DNA of 64,000 bases from Fagopyrum homotropicum (lineage: Eukaryota; Streptophyta; Magnoliopsida; Caryophyllales; Polygonaceae): contig BSWB01000006.1 of NCBI GenBank assembly GCA_033239125.1, forward strand, positions 32,728,001-32,792,000. Direction: 5' to 3'. The position numbers and the translations under genes are program-made. This document shows positions 35,657 to 46,736 of this stretch, piece by piece (within the stretch, counting starts at the first letter, position 1; each line of letters begins with the position of its first letter). Under the pieces are notes generated by a model. It did not search any database, was not told where the DNA came from, and saw only the letters and a program-made list of their open reading frames with translations.

Positions 35657-35990
35657 GGATCGTTATTCAAGTCGCACAAGCCGAGATTCATGAGCATAAG
35701 AGTATCTTCATTCCAGAGATTCTTAAGAAATCTCTTATCTGATTTTTCTTTTTTTTTTAATTCACAAAATGATTGAAAAACCTCTCACTCTCATCCCCAG
35801 AATTCATCAAGATTTCTTTAAAGTAAAATTATATCCAACAACCTGTTATATAAAGAAACCCAGAAGTTCTTGGATGAAGATGCTCTAAGATTGTTATTCA
35901 AGTCGGAAGAAACAAAACAGGATCGTTATTCAAGTCGCACAAACCGAGATTCATGAGCATAAGATTGTTACTCAAGTCGAAAGAGCCCGA
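35657..35990. repeat. Local tandem duplication, one copy split by a MITE
   Basis: The sequence GGATCGTTATTCAAGTCGCA followed by GATTCATGAGCATAAGATTGTTAYTCAAGTCG is present twice. Copy 2 (from about 35920) is uninterrupted. Copy 1 (from 35657) is interrupted after GCATAA by the MITE at 35700-35885 and resumes with TAAGATTGTTATTCAAG. Confidence 0.85.
35700..35885. mobile_element. Tourist-like MITE (PIF/Harbinger type), 186 bp
   Basis: Terminal inverted repeats GAGTATCTTCATTCCAG (left) and, inverted from the right end, GAGCATCTTCATCCAAG. The 3-bp flanks are TAA at 35697-35699 and TAA at 35886-35888, the target-site duplication expected for PIF/Harbinger. It has no coding capacity. The matching empty site is in the neighbouring duplicate. 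Confidence 0.88.
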
Positions 35991-36596
35991 GGTTTGGTAC
36001 ACCCTAAATTTTAATCGAGCTTACAAATATACCCATACCCGTTGAGTTCATTTAAGTGAACGAACTCAAACCAATTTTTTCCTGAACCGAGCTAAATTAC
36101 ATCTTTCTAAGTAAAATTTATAAACTCCTCTGCCAAAATACTCACATTTATGAAATCAATCTTACAAGCAAAAGATTAGGAATTTCTCAAAAATCACAAT
36201 ACAATCAAATAAAATACATTTTCATCTCTTGTTCTTTGAAGATGGCAGTAAAAATAAGATAAAATACAGAATGGATAAGAATACACAAGAAAGTACAAAC
36301 TGCTCTTATAATAGCTACTACTGTAACTACAGACCCAAACAACAGTTCAAATCACCTGGATAGAAGATAAGACATACATAACAAATATGTTAAAGCTAAG
36401 ATTTAGCCTGCTGTATCTGCAACTATTGACCAAACTGAATCCTATCAGAACGAACGACGAACATACAATTTGGCAATGGCTTCTAGAATCTCCAGCCCCG
36501 CTCAAGGAATGCTTCATATAATAGTGCATCAGGAGGGACAAAAGACTGTTAAGTAGCCGAGGGACTGATTTTAAACTGTGATTGAAAGTTGAAACC

Positions 36597-39500
36597 CTAT
36601 TCTTGGTGTCTGTTCTGAAATCGTACAACAATACAGGTGATGTTATCAGAACTTCCACGTACATATGCTTGCTCTGTAAGTTTCCTGGATGCAGCTTCAG
36701 CATCTTCAATGTCTCGTACCATAGCAACAGCATCCTGTATGACATAAGAAGGTAGTGATGAATTCATCCAAGAAAATATTGCTTTAGATTGAGTATGGTA
36801 ACTGAGCCTGTTTAGGTTTGTAGTTCGATACACCAGTACGCTTCAATTAATCAGGAGAATGGTTAAGCATAAAGACTTGCCTTATTGGATATGACATTCC
36901 AAAGTCCGTCACTTGCAACAATAATGAACTCTATGCCATCAATTTCTTGTTCCTAGATAGAGGAACGGTAAGAAATCAAACATCATGAGGAATTCAACAT
37001 AATATACACATTTAAAGAAGTTTAGGAATGTGACAACTGACACCTACTTCATAAATCAGGCTATGCAATATCTGTTTTTAGTCAACAGGTAGCCTAAACA
37101 GTGAAGTATGTGTGAATATTGATGCTAAATCGGAATGATCCACTCTATGATCCTAGTAAACACCTTCTAAATAATCATAAAACCGTAATACAGATATTAG
37201 TTTCTATTTTTCAGCATTTAATTTAACCCCAAAAGTATAAATCAGCAACGAAAAGCCTCTATGCTCCAGGATATAAAGGGCCAAGTTTGGCACGATGCAA
37301 GCTTATAAAATGCTTATTTTTATTAGTGTAAATTGCGTGCTTATCATTCTATAAGCATGAGTTTGTTGGACCTAGAAGTTATAAGCACCGTCATTTCCGG
37401 GATCAGAAACCTTCATATCGAGCAGTGTCATGATCAGAATTCACTACTCAAACTCTGGAGATTTGTTTGCTAGTAGTTTTACACGTACAAATAATTCAAC
37501 ACAATTATGATGTAGTACTGCCACTGATATCTCCTTTAAAAAACTATTTGTCAGCCTAGAGCTAATACACATAAACTTGACTATAACATGTTATTTCACT
37601 GAATCACTGTCCTATGAATCTTTCATTTACTTCAAGAATTAGGACATTGATTACCTGAATCTCAGGATCAGCAACAACATACTGTTTGAGTTGTTTGTCC
37701 CCGAAAGCACGAGAGACAGCTAGAACTCCACCTACCCTCCATGTTCCTGCTTAATTGGAATTAACACTTCAGAAATATGCAATACAAATCTTTATAAGCA
37801 ACACCCGACAAGAAGAAACAGCAGACCAAGTATGGACAAAGGACCACAGTCAATAATTTATTAAGTCAAATAACTAAAAAAAATGACAGAACAACTAAGA
37901 AAATTTAACAATAAATCAAATCACTAAAGTTATTCCAAACATAGCACATTTGTGTCAGGCTTTTAATTAAAAAAAATCGGATACAGCCTTGCCTTTTCCA
38001 TTCCGCCACATTAAAATCAATGGACAATCATATTTCAATTTTTCGAATATGCCTCATTAACTCGCGCTTTTTAAAAAAAATTTTTTTTGACAAATTGTGT
38101 TTCTATTTATATGAAAATGGGTTTAGAAAATTAAATCACCTCTTTAGTTCAATATATTTGAGTTATTCTATTCATAGAAAATGATGATTCAAAATATTAT
38201 TGGATGTTAATATATATATATATTCAATATATTTGAGTTATTCTATTCATAGAAAATGATGATTCAAAATATTATTGGATGTACAATATATACGATTAAA
38301 GTATTATGGTTGAATCATGAGTATGTTTTTTTACAAAAATCTACAAAAATAAATTCAATCATCAAATGAATACAGTAAATATGGATATTCTTTTTCTAAA
38401 TAAATTCATTTGATATAAAAAAACTTAAAGAAACTAATTTTTTAAATATAAAGAATCACCAATTAAATTTACATATTCAAACAAATCTTGATAGCCAAAT
38501 GCACCATACCCTTAACATTCTAGTGAATAATCAAATTCTAATTTTAACACTAAACTTATGTTTAACTTTAAATTATAACATTTATTAGTAATTATTTTTG
38601 GAAACATTTGTTTCCTAGTTTCTAGCTTCGATTTGATAATTTTATAGCATATGATATTAAAAAATAATTCTTTATTGCTGTTAATGTTATTACTAGTGTT
38701 TTTATTATAGTAAAATATTTAGTTTATAATTTTATTAATAATTTTGCAGGTGTTCTCTTATCCATGGAACAATAGCAATACACAACCATTTTTCTTCCTT
38801 GATCCTTTTGAATTATTTGGATATTTAAACATATTTTTGATTAAAATATAACTTTATAACAATAGTAAATTTATGTCCATTATATTTATATTTTTATTTT
38901 TATTTTTAAAATTCAATAACTTAGCTATAAGATTCTAATCATGCAAACTTTGCACCCACTAACTTTTTTTATATGCTTAAAATACATGAAATTTTAAAAC
39001 TGAAACATAGTTGAACATGGACATTAATGTGGCGGAGTGGAAAAGGTAAGTTGTTTCTCGGTTCTTGCTTGCTTCAAACTAATTTGAAAAAAATAACGTG
39101 GTTTGAATCTGTGTTTTTAAATAAAAATCTGACACAAATTTATTATGTTCGGAAATAAGTTTAGTGATTTGATATATTCTTAAATTTATTTTTTGACATT
39201 ATGGTCAAAAAGCCTCCAGCAGTTGCAATCTGCTGACATTCATCAAATTACAAAGCCTCCAGCAGGACCAACACATAGGGTAGGGTATATGATGAATTGG
39301 AGAATAGAGGGTAGGAAGGAGATAATTATATATTAACAAGTAACCTTTTTAAAAAAAATTGACATTATGGTAAAAAGGGAAAAACCAACTATATCCTTGT
39401 TTGGTATCGCAAGCTTTTTCGATAGTTTAAGCTTTTTGGGTAGATTTAGCTTTTTTGGTAGAGTTTCAACGGTGAATTATTTTCAAGGTGAATTTACCAA

Positions 39501-41586
39501 AAATCCAAAAAGGACAAAAGAGTTGAAAATAGTTAAAGCTAGTTTTAAGGGGTAAAATTGTAAATAAATTTGATAATCTACACAAAAGTTAATGAAACTA
39601 TCATTTGAAGCTTTTCAAAATTGGACCAAAAAGCTTCTAAAAAATCTAACGAAAAATCTAATCTACCAAATAATCTACTATAACAAACACCCATTAGCTT
39701 TCATTTTTTCCAAAGCTCTACAAAAAGCTCTACAAAAAAACTCCGCCGAACAAGCCCTATATCTCTATAGGATTATGATAAATTACATAAAACAGGGTAG
39801 GGTACCTGCCCAAATTACAAAGCCTCCAGCATTTTCAATCCGCTGACGTTCATCAGATCTATCAGGCTTGTGGTCAATAGATAAGGGAACAGCTGCAATG
39901 AAATACACTGATGAACTTTCTAACAGAACCAATAAATTTATTCTAGACAGTTCAAATGCATTTTATTTCGGAGAAGAGTTTATCAGATATTCAACTTCTT
40001 TTTTTTTAAATTACTTGTAAAATAGGAATGATTGATATATTTATTGCGGAGAGAGAAGTTTCATCAGTGAAATTGGGTCCTTCCTACTTACACTTCATAC
40101 AGCAAGAGCACGGCAGTAAGCCCTAAATTAGGAATGATAGATACATTTATTATTACAATAAGAAAAAAAAGTAGCCGAGGAAAAAGTAGTTGCACTAATC
40201 TTTTTCAACATTCTAAAGGACATAGATCTGATGAAGAACATCTATCCAGCACAAGGTCTTATTATCATCTAACCAAATTACGCATTACTTTTCATTACAC
40301 TGATATGTTGTACCACAAAATAGACTAAAACACAGCATCGAAGGGTTCATATATCCCCTTTTTTTAGGCTTGTTCGCCCCACACTTCTGATTGCTTTTAG
40401 GCCCTTATAAGTAACAAGGAGTCGAGCCAAAGGGAAACCTTAGTGTTGACTAAAAACAGGGAATTTACAATATCTTAGTAATTGCATTATCTTTTGGTTT
40501 ACTCTCTCTAGATGAAAACATAGAAATAGCTATGAGCTCATCCAAGCTATTTCATAATAGCTCCTCGTTCAGATTCCATTTAGTTAGTCTTCTTTCAGGG
40601 GACAGGGGAGGATGAGAAATAGGGAATGACATAAGGTTGTTGCAGATTTTTTGCAAAACATAGATAGAACAAACCTGATCCATCCCTGCAGGCAACGACT
40701 CTCGAGTCTCCCACATTGGCAACGATAAGCTGGTCATTAAGCAACAAGGCTGTTGATGCAGTAGACCCTGCATCTTTTTGCTGGCCTTTTTCTTCTTCCA
40801 AGTATTGAGCATCAGTCTGTGGGAATGCCTGAACTGCAACAGAAAGTGGGAAATAAGTAATTCTATCTTATCAGATAGAGAAAATATTGCTGTAATCATT
40901 TCACAACAAAATCGTACCAATTGCTGAATTTGTATCTTTTAGAAAGTCTGGATGGCTGCACAAATTGTTAAAAAGGTTGTTCTTAAGATACTCAGCTGCT
41001 CTGGAACCTCCATGACCTGGAAGCATAACCCCCACACATTACATACCTCAACTTGCCTGTTGAATATGACACAAAGGAAATGCCATTCCTTTCATTACCG
41101 TACATTTGTGGGACACAAACTGAAGAAACGATGTAGTATGACTACGATATTTAAAATTAAAATAAACTAGATAAATCAACGAACCATCATAAACTCCAAA
41201 GAAAGCAACCATGTGACCGTTGATATCAGATACTTTTGCATCAAAATAGTCCTCCATGGAAGACCTTTTCCCCTTGAAAGTACTATATCCATAGCTGAAT
41301 TCCAATTTATCTTTTCCAGTGAGGAAACTAACCAAGGAAAGAAATTTTAGTCGAAATGAAATCAACAAGCAAGAGAAAAAATATGCAGGAAACTTCACGC
41401 AATCCACCGAATCAACTGCTGACTGATACCAAATCACCCGACAAATCAACATAGCTTGTACTGGCTAGTAACAAAACCTCAAAAAGCATGATAGAAGTTT
41501 GAGTCAAATGAACTCTTACAATTAGAAAAATATTATTCCTACCTAATTCCGCCGCCGCTGAAGAGCGTATCGGGATCCCTAGTCAT
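36597..41586 (-). CDS. Protein phosphatase 2C, clade of Arabidopsis At1g43900 (PP2C11), 277 aa
   Basis: Eight exons (minus strand): 41586-41543, 41327-41185, 41016-40918, 40833-40675, 39892-39806, 37746-37655, 36952-36881 and 36734-36597; phases close, 834 nt. Motifs in order: GKRSSMEDYFDAK, FFGVYDGHGG (metal-binding Asp62-Gly63), GSTASTALLL, ANVGDSRVVACRDG, DHKPDRSDERQRIE, AGGFVIWAG, WRVGGVLAVSRAFGDK, VVASDGLWNV, RGSSDNITCIVVRF. These are the metal-dependent Ser/Thr phosphatase motifs with the catalytic aspartates present. The intron after residue SNK uses a GC donor (AAG|GCAAGT); the others are GT-AG. Intron 5 is 2.06 kb and full of inserted repeats. The ATG (MTRDPDTLFSGGG) is the first in frame. 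The frame stays open about 45 codons upstream (RKFRRNRCRLKLRKK), and the Arabidopsis protein is longer (about 370 aa), so an N-terminal extension from another exon cannot be excluded. Confidence 0.92.
37883..39201. mobile_element. Non-autonomous transposon with long inverted repeats in intron 5 of the phosphatase
   Basis: The left arm (about 37883-38040) and right arm (about 39010-39201) are inverted copies with roughly 75-80% identity by eye. Shared words are ATCAAATCACTAAA, AAATTTGTGTCAG and CCTTTTCCAYTCCGCCACATTAA. The total is about 1.3 kb. The interior is AT-rich without a transposase. Ends are approximate and no target-site duplication was fixed. The arms have diverged, so the insertion is not recent. 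Confidence 0.65.
38148..38282. repeat. 60-bp direct repeat, 75-bp period
   Basis: Two identical 60-base copies, 38148-38207 and 38223-38282, begin TTCAATATATTTGAGTTATT and end TATTATTGGATGT. They are separated by a TA-rich 15-base linker. Perfect identity suggests a recent duplication inside the older intronic element. Confidence 0.9.
39206..39300 (-). pseudogene. Relic copies of phosphatase exon 5 in intron 5
   Basis: On the minus strand, bases about 39208-39247 translate as DECQQIATAGGF, which lines up with DERQRIENAGGF of exon 5 (39806-39892). Immediately beside it AAATTACAAAGCCTCCAGCA (39244-39263) repeats the region across AGGFVI once more, and GGGTAGGGTA after it matches the sequence at the exon 5 donor. 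The copies are short, lack splice sites in the right places and are not in the mature frame. Confidence 0.7.
39395..39757. mobile_element. Probable MITE next to exon 5 of the phosphatase
   Basis: The right end CCGAACAAGCCC, read inverted, is GGGCTTGTTCGG; the left end is CCTTGTTTGG. AAGCTTTTT and CTACAAAAAGC words are repeated in inverted order inside. CTATAT flanks both sides (39390-39394 region and 39757-39762), possibly a target duplication. It ends about 50 bases from the exon 5 donor. Terminal repeats are imperfect, so the class is uncertain. Confidence 0.45.
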
Positions 41587-42483
41587 AGTAGAAGGCGATC
41601 CAGAAGACGATGGTTTCTTCCGAAGTTTCAGGCGACACCGATTGCGTCGGAACTTGCGATTGATATGTTCGGCCGCTGACCTGAGTCCCTGCAGCTGAAG
41701 ACGGACACGGAGAATAAATCGGAGAAACGGAGACCTTCACAATAGAATCGGACGGCGAGGAAGAAGAGGATGTCGAAGAAGGAGAGAGAGAATCCAGGTT
41801 TATTCCCGTCGCGCCCTGCTCGTTCGTCTTCTATATTTCTTGTGTTTTCTATGTTTTATTTATTTATTTTTATAACCCAAATATTACACGACACGACTTT
41901 GGGTTTTGAAAAGACTCATTCTTGGGAAAAAGATGATGTATTCGTCTCAATACCATAGTTATTAATTGAAAGAACACCTAACATTAATCTTAATCCACCT
42001 TTTTTTATTTTTTAATTTTTATCTCTTTGTCACGTCATCCTAATAGCGCAACCGAAATTTATATCCACGTTAATAGAACACAAAACTTATTCTTAACATG
42101 CATATTATATATTATCTACTTTTATTTATTTTATCAATGAAACCATAAATGAATTATATTAAATAAATATGAACTGACTAAAAAATCTTATGATTAAATT
42201 TTAAATTTTAAATACAAAAAAATAAACATAAATTAAAAATACACTAATTGAGGTACAAAAAATTAAACAAACTAAATGCATTGGTGCAACGTTACTTTTA
42301 AAAGCACTAAGTCAAAAAAGATTAACTAAAAAATATAACCATAAATAAAAAATACACCAACTGAGTTACAAATTTTTTTATACTACATAATTTGTTTTTT
42401 TTATAATTTAGTGTTATTTATAAATATTTCATATCATATATATTACTGATATTTATTTATAAATATTTTAATTAAAACATAAA
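41587..42483. other. Upstream region of the phosphatase and AT-rich repeat units
   Basis: The promoter and 5' leader of the phosphatase should lie at about 41590-41850 (minus strand). The leader is CT-rich when read on that strand. From 42221 the sequence contains two AT-rich repeat units (starting 42221 and 42334). A third, related unit lies at 46832, on the other side of the Helitron. Confidence 0.5.
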
Positions 42484-42787
42484 TCCTTACTATACTAAAT
42501 GTGGGAGTTCCCCAAATGAATAGGGGAATTCCCACATTGCCCTTACTGTCTTTTTTTTTTCATTTGTACCCTTAAATATTTTCGTAAATTCCTTTTTTGC
42601 CCTTATTTTGATGAATCACATTTCCCCACTTCACGTGTCTTCTTCTCGAAGCCCCGTTGTGGCTTCTTCTGAAAGCTTGTTTTTTATATTTTGTCGGTTC
42701 CTATTTTTCTTCTCCATCTCTATCAAACAATTTCTCTTCTCTTCTCTCCCCCAAATTTTCTCAATCCAAATCTTTGAATTGGGAATC

Positions 42788-42916
42788 GAGGCTTCTCCTC
42801 CCGCCCCTTTCGATGTCGTATGCGGTGTCCCTTACACTGCTCTACCTATCGCCACCGTCGTCTCCATCGGTCGCGGCATTCCGTTGCTCATGCGCCCTAA
42901 GGAGGTCAAGACTTTT
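42788..42916 (+). pseudogene. Captured fragment of UMP synthase (orotate phosphoribosyltransferase domain)
   Basis: The frame reads FDVVCGVPYTALPIATVVS, then IGRGIPLLMRPKEVKTF. From memory this matches the plant UMP synthase OPRT domain (FDLVCGVPYTALPIAT-x-VS-x-x-x-x-IPMLMRRKEIK-x-YG). One exon's worth, about 43 codons, is present. The sequence leaves homology after KEVKT/SF, just before the expected YGTAK. It sits 300 bp inside the Helitron, in the same direction. The surrounding ORF (42608-42955) fuses it to unrelated sequence, so it cannot make a working enzyme. UMP synthase itself makes UMP from orotate in pyrimidine synthesis. Confidence 0.85.
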
Positions 42917-44918
42917 GATGTCGTATGCATCCAAGATATCCATTTCTGTAGGTAAGCTCCTCTCTTTGCGACGCCCGAATATTTGGTTAAATAAGTAGAA
43001 GCTTCTCTTTTATTTTTTCTTCATTCTTTAATCTCTTTTTTTATCAATTGAAGTGAAGCCGATGGATCTGTTGATTCTTGAGCTTGAAGGTGGTTGTTTG
43101 AGTGCGTTTGCCAAAGCCAGAAGCCCCAGATCTCAATGCTCAACACTTCTTTTAGAGGTTTTGCGATCCGCACCCGCAACTTCAGGTCGTTTAGGGTTTT
43201 GAGTTTTTAGATTCCCTGCAGATTTGTGTTCGCAAAAGATTTGGTTGTATTGATTGTAATATTATTTTTTTGTTCCTTTACTTTTTGCAGGCACTGAGTT
43301 TAGTTGGTGATGTTTGATTGATCAATACTAGAAGACATGTCCGCATCTTTTGATCGAATTGCTAGGCCATGTGAGTGCTCATTTTAATTTTACCCCTTTC
43401 TCTTTGTATTGATTTGGAATTTTTTGAGCTAAGAATTTGGGGCTTGTCACATCTTTTGCTGAATTTCCCTTCTCTATGTAGGAGGAACAAGGATTTTTAC
43501 TTGAGTTTTTTAAATCAAATTATTAATCTGTTACATTGAGCAAAAATTGCATTGTGTTTTGGTTTCACCTTCCCAAATGTCGTATACGAACTCGCACATT
43601 AGGTTTTCTTGACCAATAGGTCTTATCTTGATCGGGGAGATAAATAGTCTATGAATTGGTTGGCTCCTAGCTTCTTTTTCTTTTCACTTTCACCTCCCGA
43701 GGCTTTCTTTGGAGTGGTCGAGTACTTGAGTTTTCAACCAATCAAACAACTAACAAGCTGTCACTAGCAAGAACCTTGGGAGGGCATGCATAGGTAGTTG
43801 AGACCATTATTAGGTTAACATATGCTAATTTGATTGATAAATAAATTTGGAATTCACTATTCTAATGACTGTAATTGCATTCAGTGGCATATTATGCAAC
43901 CTTTCGTAAGTTTACCAAGCATAATCGATCGCTTTTGCTTTTATACCTTCATTATTCGTTGATCGCTACAACTTGCCAATGGTTCATTCTCCTCTTTTTC
44001 TTTTAATTTCATGTCATTTCCCAGTTTCTGATGATTTTCTTGTTAACATTTTCAGGTTTACTTTATGCATGTCTTCACATCATTATGGAATGTTTCGTGG
44101 TCTCAGCTAGCTAATCGGTTTAATTGTAAATTTCATCTTACATATACAATCTTGCATGTTTTCTCCTTGAGTTGGTTATCTCCGTGTCTTGATTGCTCAA
44201 AATCGTACAAACATTTTGAACCTCTTTCCCCTTCTTGGAATTTCACCATAAAGGTCCGCTTTTCTGCTTTTGTTTCAATTCTCTCTCTTAGATTTGAGGC
44301 CCAAAAATTCAAACTAGAGGAGGAATTGTGGGTTTCTCTCGGTTGATTATTGATCTTTCCTTTTTACCTATAGCTTGTGTGAAGGAAGTGATCGAGGTTG
44401 CAGAAGATCAAGCTTTCAAAATCCTTCCATGGGTTCCTTGCAAATTTAAACCTATTTTTTGGCTGTTTGCCAGGTTTGAAATGCTATCGATATTGCCGCA
44501 TGCTTTAGTTGCCCTCTGAAGAGTGAGTTTTACTTTGTTGCATTACTAGGATTCATGCAGGATGGACTTTTTTTTTATAGTGTAGACATCATATTTAATT
44601 GTGATTCTTTTTTCACACATTTTTCTTTGTTACTTGAGTTCACTACCTTGATGAAGGATTTTTAAATATCTGATCCGGGTAGTTTGTGTTGGGAAACCCG
44701 ACCACCCAGATTCAGATCCTGATTTTTATGTCATTTGTTATCTTTGTTGCTAAAAAATCATTGTTGTTGATCTTGATCATCCATGTATGCGATACATAAA
44801 CATTAGTACTAATAAAGATGAGCATTCTTTGAACTTGGATCATAGATAGTCGGCTAACTTATCCGACCCGATCTAGGTAATTTGTGTCAGATTTTTGTGT
44901 CTACTATGTTTGGATTTA

Positions 44919-45937
44919 GGGAAATTCCGGATGGTACCCTCGTGGTTTGGGGTATTCCGGATTTTGTCCAACAGTTTTTTCAAGTTCGGATGGTACCCTT
45001 AAGTTTATATTGTTTTCCGGATGTTGCCCAAATTCATTAAATTTTTCTAAAATTTATTCAAAGCATACAAAAGAAAATAAACTAAAATTAAAAAACAAAT
45101 TAAAATAAAAAGAATGATTTATTTATTTTAAAACTAAAGTAAAATAGTAATTTTTTTTATAAAAAAAATGTTTTATATTAATTTAAAACTAAATTAATTA
45201 GATAATGTTTAAAAAATTCAAAAAAATCAGTGTTTATTTTTATTTCTAAAATAAATAAATTGGGTTAGCATTTTTTAACAAAATCTAAAAACATAAGTGT
45301 TATTCTTATTTAAAAAATAAATAAAATAATAATTCTTTCAAAAATTTTTAAAAAATCACTGTTTTAATTTATTATTAAAATAAATAAATCAGTTTTCTAT
45401 TTTATTTAATTTTTAATATTACTTTATTTTCTTTCTTTCAGTTTTAAAAAATAAATAAAATAGAAAAATTATTTATCTATTTTAATAATAAATTAAAAAA
45501 GTGATTTTTTTAATTTTTTAAAAGAGTCCTTATTTTATTTATTTCTAAATAAATTATAGTACTTATGTTTTTTTATTTTGTTTAAAAAATGCTAATCCAA
45601 TTTATTTATTTTTAAAATAAATAAAACACTAATTTTTTTGAATTTTTAAAAAATTAACTAATTTATTTATTTTTAAATTAATATAAAATGTATTTTTTTA
45701 AAAAAATTACCGTTTTAATTTATTTTAAAACAAGTAAGTTATTCTTTCTATTTTTATTTGTTTTTTAATTTTAATTTATTTTCTTTTGTATGTTTTTAAT
45801 GGAATTTAAAAAAGTTTAATGAATTTGGGCAAAATCCGGAAAACAACATAAACTTAAGGGTACCATCCGAACTTGAAAAAACTGTTGGGCAAAATCCGGA
45901 ATACCCCAAACCACGAGGGTACCATCCGGAATTTCCC
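44919..45937. mobile_element. Mutator-type MITE with near full-length inverted repeat, 1019 bp
   Basis: Ends are GGGAAATTCCGGATGGTACC and its inverted copy. A perfect 9-base direct repeat TTGGATTTA flanks the element (44910-44918 and 45938-45946), the target duplication of Mutator-like elements. The arms stay complementary for hundreds of bases (TTTGGGGTATTCCGGATTTT, then AAGTTCGGATGGTACCCTTA, then AT-rich sequence toward the centre near 45430). It has no coding capacity. It inserted into the Helitron. Confidence 0.93.
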
Positions 45938-46393
45938 TTGGATTTAAATTGTGATTTGTAGGAATATTTCAATTATTTATCAGATATATGAGATTGCTTA
46001 CCCTTAATCGCTCATTTATTTTTTTTCTCTTCTTTACAGATTCATCTCGGCCTCTTATGCACTCCACCGTCCATGCGCTCCTCCACCTCCCTCTGTACGC
46101 CTCTCTCTCACCACTTCGCTTCACCAGTCTGTCATCCTCCGCCAGTCCGCCTCACTGCACCAGCCTGACTCTCTCTCATTGCGTCTCTCGCCACATCTCA
46201 CCTCCCAGACATCCACCGACTTTTCTTGCAAGTCTCAGCACGTGTCAAAGAAGCTAAGAGTTGGAATGGACACTTGGTGAAATAAGAATTTCTATTTTCT
46301 AGGGTTTATTTGTGAAAATCGAAGTTTGGTGTTATATGTTCGACTGATGAAAGTGTTGGGTTGATGGTTTCATGCACAACAAACAGAGACTGG

Positions 46394-46611
46394 TGATTAT
46401 GATGAAACTTAATTAGTCTAATGTTAATGTGCTTCAAGGTTTCAATAAGCTAATTTTGATTATAATCTGATTATGATAGAACTTAATTGGTCTAATGTTA
46501 ATGTGATTCAAGGTTTCAATAAGTTAATCTTGATCATAATCTGATAAAATTCTTATGGGGTGTTCGACAATGGATATCATTCTTTGGGGTGTTCGATCAT
46601 GGATAATATTC
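46394..46611. repeat. Two short tandem duplications near the Helitron 3' end
   Basis: A 74-base unit (TGATTATGATRRAACTTAAT...) is repeated at 46394 and 46468 with a few differences. A 29-base unit (TGGGGTGTTCGA) follows at 46556 and 46585. Confidence 0.85.
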
Positions 46612-46736
46612 AAATTTTTAGATTTTCCTACACTTATTGGGTTTTCGAAAAAGAGAATACTACAAATTTTACAAGTCATTTCAATAAAATATTATCTTAA
46701 CCATTAACCAACATAATTTACGAGTATAAGTCACGG

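Noticed and set aside
41587..41730. N-terminal extension of the PP2C (RKFRRNRCRLKLRKK)
   Set aside because: The frame is open but has no ATG before its upstream stop, so the MTRDPD start was kept; an upstream coding exon was not found.
42608..42998. Two overlapping ORFs taken as a new gene
   Set aside because: They are the captured UMP synthase fragment with unrelated leader inside the Helitron, and its shadow frame.
44065..44519. ORFs in the Helitron interior as genes
   Set aside because: No complete domain; best explained as captured or random fragments.
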